A stretch of DNA of 64,000 nt from Arabidopsis thaliana (Eukaryota; Streptophyta; Magnoliopsida; Brassicales; Brassicaceae). Below, in pieces: positions 50,731-63,435 of this stretch. Positions within the stretch are counted from its first letter, which is position 1. Every line of letters starts with the position of its first letter. The stretch lies in contig NC_003075.7 in assembly GCF_000001735.4 (NCBI RefSeq), positions 17,795,001 through 17,859,000 on the forward strand, read 5' to 3'. The position numbers and the translations under genes are program-made. The notes under the pieces are model-generated. The model had not been told where the DNA came from. It made no database searches and saw only the letters and a list, made by a program, of their open reading frames with translations.

Positions 50731-53700
50731 TTCATAATCATACCTACTAAATATTTATTTTTATTTTTTTATATTAATTTTATGTTCTAACAGTTTAGTA
50801 GGAACAAAATTCGATATTGTAAATCAAACAAGTGAACAAATTGAAATTTCATTTTCGAGAACGTTCTCTCAACGGGGCTCAGGAATCCCATTAAACGTAG
50901 ACAAACGGTACGTCAATTTGCCGAAAAAAAAGAGTAGTCACTACTTATTTTCTTTTCTTTTTTATTGGAGAAGTTAAATCATATAGATTATCATATAATC
51001 GAGAATGTTTCTTTAAAGATATATTATTCGAAGAGGTGTATCCGGAATATACATGTACGCTGTATTGGAGAGGTTAATAGGTTGGCCTGACGTGGACATG
51101 GACCAAATCAGAATCGTCTTCAAGCTTAACACAACAAAGTAATTATTGTGTGTTTATCATATTTTTAACTATTGTTATTATAATTGAGAAAATAAAATTT
51201 TTATTTTGTTTGCAGATTCGATTTCATGGCTGTTTCCGATAATCGGCAAAAAATAATGCCTTTTGATACAGATCGAGACATTACCAAAGGTCGTGCCAGT
51301 CCATTGGCTTACAAAGAAGCTGTTCATTTGATAAATCCACAAAATCATATGCTTAAAGGGCAGGTATTACATATAATTTTATTCATATACGATAAAATAT
51401 TGATCCACCACTGAAAAACATTCGTATACGAATCATATGAGTTTTGTTTTACACCGGTTATACTTCATATGAAACCGGACTACCAAAAAAAGACACTCAA
51501 AATTTCATCATAATTGTTGGAAAAATAAAATAAAAAAATTCATCATAATTATCAAAGTCAAATCAAAATCACTCGACTGTGGATTCCTCTTTAAGCCCAT
51601 TTAGGGGTCCATTTAAGAAAAGTTCTATTTCTGGAAAAAAAAAGTAATAATACCGTTGAAGTTAAAAAGGGTAAAAAATAATTTACTGACGCAGGTAGAC
51701 GATAAGTACATGTACTCGGTGGAAAACAAAGACAACAAAGTACACGGTTGGATATCGTCGGACCAACGTATCGGTTTCTGGATGATCACGCCCAGCGACG
51801 AGTTCCATGCATGTGGGCCGATCAAACAAGATCTCACTTCTCATGTGGGCCCCACCACTCTTTCGGTGAGTACATACATTCTTTTTCAAAAAAAAAAAAA
51901 AAAAAACCAATTTCTAGTTTTAATTGTAAAATGTTACTAAAAATTTAAAATAACAGAAATGTGATATATGGTTTGGATGATTGTGGGTGTGGCATGATTG
52001 ATTCGATGTACTATTGATTTTATTGAGTCTACATTGTGTATTTCTGTTTATCTCTTATTCAATTCTAAGAATATTGTGTGTTTTAGATGTTTACAAGTGT
52101 ACATTACGCGGGAAAAGATATGAACACAAATTATAAAAGCAAGGAACCGTGGAAGAAGGTGTTTGGTCCTGTCTTTGTTTATCTCAATTCTGCTTCTTCT
52201 CGTAATCTTCTCTGGACCGATGCTAAACGACAGGTCTTTTACCTATCAATGACCCCATTCTTTCATTCGCTTTAATATCATCATCATTATTGTTTACGTA
52301 AAACTAAAATGTTTTAGAAACTATATATATATATGTAGATGGTTTCCGAGGTCCAAAGCTGGCCTTATGATTTCGTGAAATCTGTAGATTACCCTCTTCA
52401 TCACCAAAGAGGAACAGTCAAGGGTCAATTATTTGTCATAGACAGGTAAATAAATCTATCATTTTCTTAGAAAGGTTTACTTACAATTACATGCAATTGT
52501 ATATCGTCAAAATAATGTTTTTCAATCCATATGTGAGTTATTACAAAATGTTGCAGATACATCAAAAACGTGACGTACTTATTCGGGCAATTTGCTTTTG
52601 TGGGATTAGCATTACCTGGTGAAGCTGGTTCTTGGCAAACCGAAAACAAGGTAGTACACTACTACTATATTTGAAATTTGTAAATATATACCATTACATT
52701 GCCATGACAGGTACATGCAAAAGAGAGTGATTTTTGTCATGAGATTTGTAAAACAAATTTACTGTTACTTTCATGCTACACAATATATATCGTCCGTTTA
52801 GGTGATCGAAAGTACTCATTTGCTCCGATTTAAAGATTGATCTATGAATTGACTATGCGGATGAAGTAACGATCTTTTTTGCCAAATGGACTAAACTAAC
52901 GGCTTTTAATAATCTTTTACAATAAAATCTGGACAAAGGGATATCAATTTTGGACACGAGCAGACAAAATGGGAATGTTCACAATAGCGAATGTGAGACC
53001 AGGGACGTATAGTCTCTACGCATGGGTTTCTGGATTTATCGGTGACTATAAATATGTGCGTGACATTACCATCACACCAGGTACGTTTCTTTTATTTATA
53101 TCACATCTTTTAGTATAAACATTACACAACATGAAATGTGTGTTCCGTGTCCCGTTGATCCAACTACAGACGCATTAATGGCCATTATTTGGTCCATATG
53201 TTTTTATGTAAGGGTTATAATTGTTATGTGCCACAGCTGAAGATGTAATAAGGCCCATTACTAGGCCTAAGTATCGTGGTGCATATAATTATGTATGTGT
53301 TTGGTTTGGCCGATAGGTAGGGAGATAGACGTTGGACACATAGTGTACGTGCCACCGAGAAACGGCCCAACACTGTGGGAGATCGGACAACCGGACCGAA
53401 CCGCGGCAGAATTCTATATCCCAGATCCGGACCCAACCCTTTTCACCAAACTTTATCTAAATTACTCAAATCCTCAAGATAGGTAACATATTAAGCATCT
53501 AATTAAATATTATTTACAATATACTTTTATTTTAATATACTAAATGGTGTTTTATTTAATTTATGTAATAATACAGATTTAGACAGTATGGTCTATGGGA
53601 TCGTTACAGTGTTTTGTATCCTCGAAACGATCTTGTTTTTACTGCTGGAGTGAGTGACTATAAAAAAGACTGGTTCTATGCCCATGTCAACAGGTAATAA

Positions 53701-54156
53701 TTTTTATTTTTATTTTTTTGATGATTCAAAGTGTTGTTGTATAAATCACTGATCTCTCTCGATACAAAAACTATATATTTTATAATATATAGGAAAGCTG
53801 GAAATGGGACATATAAAGCAACGACATGGCAAATTAAGTTTAATTTGAAAGCAGTGATTCAAACTAGAATATACACACTTCGAATAGCTTTGGCTGCAGC
53901 CTCAACAATTGATCTACTGGTTTGGGTCAACGAAGTTGATTCCAAACCTCTATTCATAACTGGGCTAATCGGTCGGGATAACGCGATCGCGAGGCATGGG
54001 ATTCATGGGTTGTACAAATTGTACAATATCGATGTTCATGGAAAGTTACTTAGGGTTGGTAATAATACTATTTTTCTTACTCATGGTCGGAACTCTGATT
54101 CTTTTTCAGGTGTAATGTATGATTATCTTCGTTTGGAAGGTCCTTCCGGAGTTTGA
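49792..54156 (+). CDS. Rhamnogalacturonan lyase, PL4 family
   Basis: Fifteen coding exons: 49792-49892, 50207-50285, 50409-50524, 50616-50666, 50794-50907, 51019-51138, 51216-51363, 51695-51865, 52087-52233, 52339-52445, 52557-52650, 52939-53080, 53317-53482, 53577-53693, 53793-54156. They give 678 aa. A signal peptide is visible (RRVLTPLFVLVFLLQGVHSQ). Three parts follow as in PL4: N-terminal catalytic beta domain (VVVDNGIIDVTFSSPQGLIT; DEFHACGPIKQD), fibronectin-like domain (GMFTIANVRPGTYSLYAWVS) and C-terminal carbohydrate-binding-like domain ending YDYLRLEGPSGV. Expected action: secreted beta-elimination of rhamnogalacturonan I in the cell wall. A 5'UTR intron (about 49569-49745) is plausible. 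Matches AT4G37950. One acceptor, AAAG at 52938, lacks the usual pyrimidine before AG. Confidence 0.94.
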
Positions 54157-54671
54157 TAAACTAAATACATATATTAATGTGTAAGTAATAGGAGGGATTA
54201 TATATTTTAATTAGTAGTCAAAAGTCTAAAATATATATAGAAAAAAATTGTTTGACAATTAAATTTGTTACTTATTTGGCCTATTTTAGTTTTTCTTTTG
54301 TTATTAATGTAAAACTAATCATTCGATAAGTTCATCAAGTTCTTCATACTTTAGAGTATTTTTAATTAAAAACAAAAAAGTGGCCAAAACTGATTTATAA
54401 AGCATATAGTTATATCAAATAGTACAATAATCACGATGCATGATATATTTGTTAGTATATGAACATTATAAGTAATATGTTTATGTTAAATATGTTAAGA
54501 AAAAATACATATATGTAAGTCAACTTCTGATTGGTATGAGAGACCTAAAGTCAAAACGATATTTCTCAAACGAAACGTCAGCGTTTAGCCCCATTTATGT
54601 TCTCACTCTTTTCTATATAAAAAGAAAGGTACTCTAGCTCGCTTAATTGTTCGAAACAAAGGGAGTGAGAG
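54157..54671. other. Short intergenic region and CAD6 promoter
   Basis: RG lyase 3'UTR, then CAD6 promoter. CTATATAAAAAG has its TATA core (TATATAAA) at 54614-54621, 51 bp before the CAD6 ATG, so the CAD6 leader is short. No other gene is seen. Confidence 0.6.
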
Positions 54672-55556
54672 ATGGAGAGATTATCAGGAGAGAAAGAGCA
54701 GAGCGTAGAGGCGTTTGGATGGGCCGCGAGAGACTCCTCAGGCCATCTCTCTCCCTTTGTCTTTTCTAGAAGGTAACGGTGACTGAGTGATGATGAGGAT
54801 GGTGTTACATGATGGATCGATGATTATTATAGCCATTATGATGATCACGATATGTGCAATGTGCAGGAAAACAGGAGAAGAGGAAGTGAGAGTGAAGGTG
54901 TTATATTGTGGAATATGTCATAGTGATCTCCATTGTCTCAAGAACGAATGGCATTCCTCTATTTACCCTTTGGTTCCTGGGTACGCAAATTCTTTTTCTT
55001 TCAATAACATTAACTTTCATAAATTTTCAGTTATGTTCAAAATAATTATATGATCATTGTGTCGCTTACATTATAGTACTCCCAGTAATTTTTGTTTCTA
55101 TTTGATGTTTAAGATTATATCTACAAGTTTGACCACTCTAGAATTCACATGGCAATTATAAACAATGTAGATTTTGATCCCGAAAAACTCGAGTCAAGAA
55201 AATCGAACTTTTGCTTATGGTTATTTAAATACCCAAGGATTAGGTATATATTGGTGAAATGAAGTTAACATATGTTTCATGAAATATTAAAAACAAGGAG
55301 TTGTTTGGTAAAATGCTTAATTATTAGAGATCAAAATATAACTGAGTGGAAGTAAATGTGGCAAATTCTTGTTTGTCCACTGTTTATAGTGGAGCACTTA
55401 CTTAGTTCTTTTCTTTCGGCTAAATTAAATATACAGTTGAATAAAAACACATTTAGGCAGATTTATTACTCTCAAATAAGTTCTGCAAAAAAATGAGAGC
55501 ACTCACCGTTCATTATTACCATCATTACTTAAAGTTGACTATTGTTAGTTTCCACT

Positions 55557-55592
<36 letters not shown>

Positions 55593-57145
55593 CTGTTTTG
55601 ACAAATGATTTCTCATATAGTGACTTGTCTTTTTTGGTTAAAATAATATAACTTTATTATATTATAGGTAAATCCACGAACACACAGATCAATATAAGTG
55701 CAACACAAACTAAATACATGGGGCACTCTTTTTATATTGTTTCAAGTTCAAATGTATAAAAGTTTTAAAATATTTTTTAATATAAATAAGATAAGATAAA
55801 CATTAATTATTACTTTTATTTTGTTATTAATGCTAGTTACATTGCCAGATTAATGTTAGAAATACTATATTAACGTATGGTTACGTTGTTTAGTACAGTC
55901 ACGAGATTATTGGAGAAGTGAGTGAAATAGGGAACAAAGTAAGTAAATTCAATCTTGGAGACAAAGTCGGTGTGGGATGCATCGTAGATTCCTGCAGAAC
56001 TTGCGAGAGTTGCCGAGAAGATCAAGAAAACTACTGCACAAAAGCAATCGCAACCTATAACGGAGTTCACCACGATGGAACGATTAACTACGGTGGATAC
56101 TCCGACCATATCGTCGTCGATGAACGTTACGCTGTCAAAATTCCACACACATTGCCTCTAGTTTCGGCCGCACCTTTGCTTTGTGCAGGTAATTCAAATC
56201 AAATATGGCTATATATTTAAAACCAAAAAAAAAGTGTGGTAGTTGTTAAGATTATCGATATTTACAAATTACAAACATGAAAAAAAAAAAAAAAAAAGAA
56301 GAAATTATCTACGTTTCTATCAATTTTTACTTTTCATCTGATGATCATGAATATGATTTCAATTAATATACCGTTTGTAACGTAACATATAGGCATCTCG
56401 ATGTACAGTCCTATGAAGTACTTCGGATTGACCGGACCGGATAAACATGTCGGAATCGTGGGGCTAGGTGGTCTTGGACACATTGGTGTGAGATTTGCTA
56501 AAGCATTTGGGACAAAAGTCACGGTGGTTAGTTCGACCACTGGGAAATCTAAGGATGCTCTTGACACTCTTGGAGCTGATGGATTCTTGGTTAGTACTGA
56601 TGAAGACCAAATGAAGGTACGTAATCTTAAACCATTCATTAATTATGCGAATAAAACGTAAAAAACGTTATCAGGTTTCAACTTTATTTAGGCTGCAATG
56701 GGAACTATGGATGGCATAATTGATACAGTTTCTGCATCGCATTCGATTTCACCTTTGATTGGACTACTCAAATCCAACGGTAAACTTGTTCTACTCGGTG
56801 CAACGGAGAAGCCATTTGATATATCTGCATTTTCCTTAATATTGGGTATGCATATATAACCCTACGTAATAGAACGTTATATTAGTCTTTCACATCTAGA
56901 CTATGTATCGAGTATGATGAAACCATGATGCGACAGGACGAAAATCGATAGCGGGAAGTGGTATTGGAGGAATGCAAGAGACACAAGAGATGATTGACTT
57001 TGCGGCAGAGCATGGCATAAAAGCAGAAATTGAGATCATATCCATGGATTATGTGAACACCGCCATGGATAGACTTGCCAAAGGGGATGTTAGATATCGA
57101 TTTGTCATTGACATTTCTAATACATTGGCTGCTACTCGATCTTAA
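54672..57145 (+). CDS. CAD6: Cinnamyl alcohol dehydrogenase-like CAD6
   Basis: Six coding exons, 54672-54772, 54867-54980, 55899-56188, 56393-56616, 56692-56845 and 56937-57145, give 363 aa. Zinc-dependent medium-chain dehydrogenase: catalytic zinc ligands in CGICHSD and GHE; structural zinc set in [19 protein letters not shown]-binding [10 protein letters not shown], with SSTTGK following the second strand (the Ser/Thr there favours NADP). Predicted to reduce cinnamyl-type aldehydes in the cytosol. Compared with the two neighbours it has two extra introns (56189-56392 and 56617-56691), and intron 2 is 918 bp and holds a 32-T run. The N terminus is longer ([20 protein letters not shown]). Matches AT4G37970. 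First of three tandem family members. Confidence 0.95.
55561..55592. repeat. Poly-T run of 32 in CAD6 intron 2
   Basis: An unbroken T tract inside a long intron. It is prone to length change between accessions and to sequencing error. Confidence 0.9.
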
Positions 57146-57669
57146 TTAAAGTCGATGTTCTATATGTATTCAAAATAATCTGGATTTCAATCCCACAAAA
57201 CTTAAGGATATATATATATATATATATATAGTCTATTTTATATAAATGGAGTATAGTCAAATAAATATGCATTATCAACGATATATAGTCTTCTATTACA
57301 TAGATACGTGGGAGTTCACCCAACGTAGATACGTTCGGTTGAAACAAGTCAATTTCATCAATGCCTCTTCCAAAAAAAAAACAAATTGCATTATTGATGA
57401 ACACATGCATCATTATCAAATAGGTTGGTTAAAATGACCAAGATGACTAAAGCCAATCACACTACTACCAGATCGAGTAACCATTAGGGACCATTAATTC
57501 ACGTGGACGTAGTGAATATGGTCCTTGTGAATTAATGAGTACGTAATTGTCCTCATTCATATATGGATCGGTTCCACAAACATTTCCTGTATAAAATTCT
57601 ACATCTTTCCTCTCATTATTATCTCTACACTTCTCATCTCTCAATCCCATTCGCTTATTATTTATCCAT
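57146..57669. promoter_or_regulatory. ELI3-1/CAD7 promoter
   Basis: TATAAAA at 57590-57596, 74 bp before the ELI3-1 ATG. CATTAATTCAC (57492-57502) and GTGAATTAATG (57528-57538) form a perfect 11-bp inverted repeat around a GTGGACGT-containing spacer. A TA tract lies at 57211-57230. The CAD6 3'UTR is at the left. Confidence 0.6.
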
Positions 57670-59302
57670 ATGGGAAAGGTTCTTGAGAAGGAGGCGTTTG
57701 GATTGGCTGCGAAAGACGAATCGGGAATTCTTTCGCCTTTCAGTTTCTCTAGAAGGTTTCAATTTGTTTTCTTAACGAATATTTTTGTTTCCTATATGAT
57801 ATTCCGATAAGTAAGCTGTTTTTGTTCTAATGAAATTAAGTTTTGGTGTGTATATAGGGCGACGGGTGAAAAGGATGTGAGGTTCAAAGTCTTGTTCTGT
57901 GGAATTTGCCACACTGATCTGAGTATGGCCAAAAACGAATGGGGGTTAACTACTTATCCTCTTGTCCCTGGGTAACACAAATTTTCTTTACTCAACAAAT
58001 AACATTATTTCATATTAAAATAAACTATAAATGCTAGCAAACGTGATTGTTACTATTTCAAATAATATCAACCTATATCTAAGATTTTCTTGCATATTTT
58101 ACCGGATGAGACATGTTAATTCATACCATTGTTATTGTAAAATCAAACAATGGATTGCACAAAAAAAAAAAAAAAAGGCTCTAATGATGACATTTAATCG
58201 GAATTAAATTGTTTCAGGCATGAGATTGTGGGCGTGGTGACTGAAGTTGGAGCCAAAGTGAAAAAATTCAACGCTGGAGACAAAGTCGGAGTTGGCTATA
58301 TGGCCGGCTCGTGCAGGTCATGTGACAGCTGCAATGATGGCGACGAGAACTACTGTCCAAAGATGATCTTAACGTCCGGAGCCAAAAACTTTGACGATAC
58401 CATGACCCATGGTGGATACTCCGACCACATGGTGTGTGCTGAGGATTTCATCATCCGTATTCCTGACAATCTCCCATTAGACGGTGCCGCACCACTACTC
58501 TGCGCCGGGGTCACGGTCTACTCCCCCATGAAGTATCACGGGCTCGACAAGCCCGGTATGCACATCGGTGTGGTGGGACTAGGCGGTTTGGGCCATGTAG
58601 CAGTGAAATTTGCTAAGGCTATGGGTACTAAAGTTACGGTTATTAGTACTTCGGAGCGTAAGAGAGACGAGGCCGTTACTCGGCTTGGTGCGGATGCCTT
58701 CTTGGTGAGCCGTGACCCGAAACAAATGAAGGATGCAATGGGGACTATGGATGGTATCATTGATACCGTATCTGCGACCCATCCACTTCTTCCGCTGCTT
58801 GGTTTGCTTAAAAATAAGGGAAAACTTGTTATGGTTGGTGCACCAGCAGAACCGCTCGAGCTTCCTGTTTTTCCTCTCATCTTTGGTATGAACCTATTTG
58901 TCAGTCATCTTTAAACATTATCAACAATATAGCCACCAAATTTGCGGTTATAGTAACAAATCCGTATACTTTTCCATTGATAATTAAATCTAGTGATTAT
59001 TTTGTCACAAATCTAATCATATTTGAAGAGTAAAGCCACTAAACGTTGAGAATATGGTCTTCTTCTTTTTGTGTGTGTGTGGTTGTATACATAAAGGGCG
59101 GAAGATGGTGGTGGGTAGTATGGTAGGAGGTATAAAGGAGACGCAAGAGATGGTGGATTTGGCTGGAAAACACAACATCACGGCGGATATTGAGCTCATC
59201 TCTGCGGATTATGTCAACACCGCCATGGAACGGCTTGCAAAGGCTGACGTTAAGTACCGATTTGTGATTGATGTTGCCAACACGATGAAGCCAACTCCTT
59301 AA
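57670..59302 (+). CDS. ELI3-1: CAD-like dehydrogenase ELI3-1 (CAD7)
   Basis: Four coding exons, 57670-57755, 57858-57971, 58218-58885 and 59097-59302, give 357 aa. Catalytic zinc motif CGICHTD and GHE, structural zinc motif [15 protein letters not shown], and Rossmann [10 protein letters not shown] are intact. ELI3 was found as a pathogen- and elicitor-activated gene; the protein (AT4G37980) has been reported to reduce cinnamaldehyde and hexenal. Coding exon 3 is much more GC-rich than the flanks. Exons 1-3 have exactly the same lengths (86, 114, 668) as in the next gene, showing tandem duplication. Confidence 0.96.
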
Positions 59303-60963
59303 CTAGAAAGCTTAAGAATTGAATATCCCCAAAGCTTTTTTCATGTTTTTGCTTGTTTGTTTGATGTTGTTTGCTGGCGACTTTGTGTGTAGTATTACCA
59401 CACTGCATGTACTTTATCAGTTGAATAAACTTGAATATTGTATTTAATAAGCTATCTACATTAGATTTTGGGGAAGTTTGATTAAAATTTATTCCGATTG
59501 AAGATTTTAGTTGGCGATATTGTAAGATTACAAACATATTAAGGTTGAAATGTGATGGGTTCGAATGATAGAAACAGTTTTGTTTGACCGACACGAGAAA
59601 GTAATGAGAACACACTGATTTAAATTGATGACTAGAAACTACCAAGATATTTATTGGTCAGATTTCGTAGGACTAATCAAATCAAAAACTACTTCTTTTG
59701 AGACAAAGTGCATGTATCTTAGAAAATTTTCAATGATTCCGATCTTTAATTAGCAATGTAAACACATTTTTACTATGGAATATGTTACGTGGACGGAACT
59801 GAATTGAGTTTCCGAATGGAAAAATATGGACCACGTGAACAGATACATATATGGTTGAGTTGAGCAAAGTTCAAAATGGTCCGTACACACTGACTAATTG
59901 TCAGTATTCTAACAACGTTAATTTCGTGGTGCACGAAAACAAAATGACGATGTGGTTGCACAAGGTCCACGTTCTTGTATATTGTTTTTTAATGTGCTAA
60001 TTGTGCGCTAAAATAAATTTAATTGTATAAAATTAGTATAGTTTATATTTTTTTAATATGTATATGTTCATTCAAAACATTTGGATAATATATGTTTACT
60101 ATGTGATAGACTGATGGTGGAACATTTTATCCATCTTATATGCATATGAATAAAAATTATTCAAAATGTTTGTTGTTGTTCAGATTATTAATTATTAAAG
60201 AATTAGAAAATTTTGGAATTACAGGTATATATGTATGTGTTGTATATTGTATATTTAAATTATTATGTATATTTATATTTAAATTTTTCTATTTTCATAA
60301 ATCGTTAGTATATAATTGTGTCACATCTAATATTATTAGAAGACAAGTTGGACTTTTCATAATAAAATAAAACATATCTTTTATCAAATTAACCTTTTCC
60401 TTTAGGTGCCCAAATCCGTAGCACCATCAAATACCTAAGATATACTTTTTATTTCCAAAAATCCTTTCGTTTGATCTAATATTAATAATATAAACGATCA
60501 AACAAAACGATTTTTAGAAATCAAACGTTCAAGTTTGATCGTTGGTCGTCGCTAATTTAAGTTTGATCGACTGCTCATGTTCCGTGACAATGTTAAAACT
60601 GAATACATGAAACATGTTTTTTTTTTGTGCATTTGATTTTAATAATTTTTTAAAAACTGATAACACCCGAAAAAAACAGCAAGAAACTAAACAAGGAAGA
60701 AAAGAACGGTCGGTGAGGAACTCTCGTGAAAGTCTTCAAAAGACTTTTAACGGAAAAACAAAAAACAAAAAACAAAAACTCTTGTGAACGTAAGTGCATG
60801 GACCGAATTGCACCCGATCACGTCGGTTCCACAATCCTCTCCTATATTAAGGCCTTCACTGCTCCTTATCATCTCAAACTTCTCATTTATTAATAAGTGT
60901 CATTCAAAAGAATAAAATCAAATACTTACTTTTGAATCCGTTTTTTTCATTGTTTGATCGATT
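59303..60963. other. Intergenic and ELI3-2/CAD8 promoter
   Basis: ELI3-1 3'UTR to about 59450. A W-box core TTGACC lies at 59584-59589 and a G-box CACGTG at 59833-59838. AACGATCAAAC (60493-60503) and GTTTGATCGTT (60533-60543) form an inverted repeat, with a third GTTTGATCG at 60560-60568. TATATTAA at 60843-60850 is a likely TATA box, 114 bp before the ELI3-2 ATG. Segment 59990-60370 is very AT-rich with nothing recognised. Confidence 0.5.
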
Positions 60964-62388
60964 ATGGGAAAGGTTCTTCAGAAAGAGGCGTTCGGATTAG
61001 CCGCGAAAGACAATTCCGGAGTTCTCTCGCCTTTCAGTTTCACTAGAAGGTTTCACAATTGTTTTTATAATCTCTATCGATTTCGTTTGAATGAATTGAA
61101 CCTAAGTTTTGGTGGGATTAATGTGTAGGGAAACAGGAGAAAAGGATGTGAGGTTCAAAGTGTTATTTTGTGGAATTTGTCACTCTGATTTGCATATGGT
61201 CAAGAACGAGTGGGGAATGTCTACTTATCCTCTTGTCCCAGGGTAAGACATGCATGTGTCCTACTGTCTTTTTTATAAATTTCTACCCCAAAAAAAAAAG
61301 TTCTACGATAAGTTTCGTTTGATTAATCCCAAGGGAATGATTTTTCTCCTCTAATGCTGATATTAAATCCGAATGTTTATTCAGGCATGAGATCGTGGGC
61401 GTGGTGACTGAAGTCGGAGCCAAAGTGACTAAATTCAAAACCGGAGAAAAAGTCGGAGTTGGGTGTTTGGTCAGCTCGTGCGGGTCATGTGACAGCTGCA
61501 CCGAAGGTATGGAAAACTATTGTCCAAAATCAATCCAAACGTACGGATTCCCGTACTACGACAACACCATAACATACGGTGGTTACTCCGACCACATGGT
61601 TTGCGAGGAAGGTTTCGTCATCCGTATTCCAGACAATCTCCCCTTGGACGCCGCCGCACCGCTCCTCTGTGCCGGTATCACGGTCTATTCCCCTATGAAG
61701 TATCACGGGCTCGACAAACCCGGTATGCACATCGGTGTGGTAGGATTAGGCGGTTTAGGTCATGTAGGAGTGAAATTTGCCAAGGCTATGGGTACTAAGG
61801 TTACGGTTATTAGTACTTCGGAGAAAAAGAGAGATGAGGCGATTAATCGGCTTGGTGCGGATGCTTTCTTGGTGAGCCGTGACCCAAAACAGATTAAGGA
61901 TGCAATGGGTACTATGGATGGTATAATTGATACCGTCTCTGCGACTCATTCACTTCTTCCGTTGCTCGGTTTGCTGAAGCATAAGGGAAAACTTGTTATG
62001 GTTGGTGCACCCGAGAAGCCACTCGAGCTACCTGTCATGCCTCTCATCTTTGGTAAGCTATATTTGTAGTAACAAATCCGTATATATATGACTTGTGCTA
62101 AATTTGCAATGTTTAGTCAATAACGTGTGAAAATAACATTGAAATTGTGTGTGATTGTGTTATTGTGTCTATATAGAGAGGAAGATGGTAATGGGAAGTA
62201 TGATAGGAGGGATAAAAGAGACCCAGGAAATGATAGATATGGCCGGGAAACACAACATCACTGCGGATATTGAGCTTATCTCTGCCGATTATGTCAACAC
62301 CGCCATGGAACGGCTAGAGAAAGCCGACGTTAGGTACCGCTTTGTGATTGATGTTGCCAACACATTGAAGCCTAATCCTAATTTATAA
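60964..62388 (+). CDS. ELI3-2: CAD-like dehydrogenase ELI3-2 (CAD8)
   Basis: Four coding exons, 60964-61049, 61129-61242, 61385-62052 and 62177-62388, give 359 aa. Zinc motifs CGICHSD, GHE and [15 protein letters not shown] and the [10 protein letters not shown] nucleotide site are intact. Very similar to ELI3-1 across all exons; it differs by two extra C-terminal residues (tail LKPNPNL) and by neighbouring changes in the structural-zinc loop. Reported activity of the recombinant enzyme (AT4G37990) is as an aromatic alcohol:NADP dehydrogenase. Probably defence-induced as its neighbour. Confidence 0.96.
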
Positions 62389-62907
62389 GTTTTAAGCATT
62401 AAACTTCCTCAAATGTTATTTTCTTGTTTGGTTTGTCGTACTAATTAAGTTTTGTGTTGTTGTATAACTATATAATTTGGTATGCTTAATCCAATAAATG
62501 AATAGTATGATATATATGATAAGATTTTGGGGGTAAGCCAAGAGTTATATATTAGTATCTAAGGTTTGGATAAAGAACAGTACTGTTAAATACCAAAAAT
62601 GTAAAGATGATGAAAGAATAAAAATCATTTTACAGTGTGAAAAAAATCAGTTTATCATTAGGTGAGTTATCAACCTGAAATTAGATTACCATGTTCTCGA
62701 TCGTGTGATAAATATCTATCTTCATATTGGATGATGGAGCGATAGAAGTGAAAAGTCAAAGAGGATAATAAATGAACCGTATACGACGACTTGTGTTGTG
62801 TTGCTTCCAACAAGAGAGGGGACAGTGAAGTTCGAGTTTGTTCCCAATGCGAAAGCACTCCATTCCTTGATATGGCTTCTCTTTCTTTACCTCGTACCTT
62901 TTACCAC

Positions 62908-62944
<37 letters not shown>

Positions 62945-63435
62945 CTAGGTCGATCTTATCTTGTCTTGTCTGAATATTTCATAATATAATGATACAAGAG
63001 ATTTTGCTTGTAACATACGAATGCGTATATTATTTGAAAATTCAAACTTAGGAACATGTTACTGAAGGGAAGCTTTGCTCGACTATATATGTAAATGTTT
63101 TCTTATATATATTTCAAAATCATATATATATATATATATATATTAATGTAAATTTTTTAGTACTTTGTAATTTAGATAGTTAAATGAACTTGGAAAACTC
63201 TATTAGACTATACACTTGGTAATTAGACACATTTGGTTTGAAAATATTTATTAAAATATGCATATACTAAACAACAAAGCATGCATATGTACATATGTAT
63301 ATACACTTTTATATACGTCATTGTGTTCATATATATACATTCGAAGATTCACGGAAATCACAAGAACTAATCTCTTCTCTCTTGTCCCATATTGCACCAT
63401 CTCCTTCAGAAAAAAATAAAAAGAGTTTATAACTC
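62389..63435. other. Intergenic and DOF4.7 promoter
   Basis: ELI3-2 3'UTR to about 62520. At 62750-62900 there is a less AT-rich island with short open frames on both strands and no recognised family. It is followed by a (TC)15 microsatellite at 62911-62940. A TA tract lies at 63124-63142. The DOF4.7 leader starts within about 63330-63435. Confidence 0.5.
62911..62940. repeat. (TC)15 microsatellite
   Basis: Uninterrupted TC dinucleotide tract in the DOF4.7 upstream region. Pyrimidine tracts of this kind (GAGA on the other strand) are common in plant promoters. Confidence 0.9.

Noticed and set aside
62791-62989. Two overlapping plus-strand frames across the TC repeat
   Set aside because: Their C-terminal halves are Leu/Ser runs encoded by the microsatellite; the front part is short and unrecognised.
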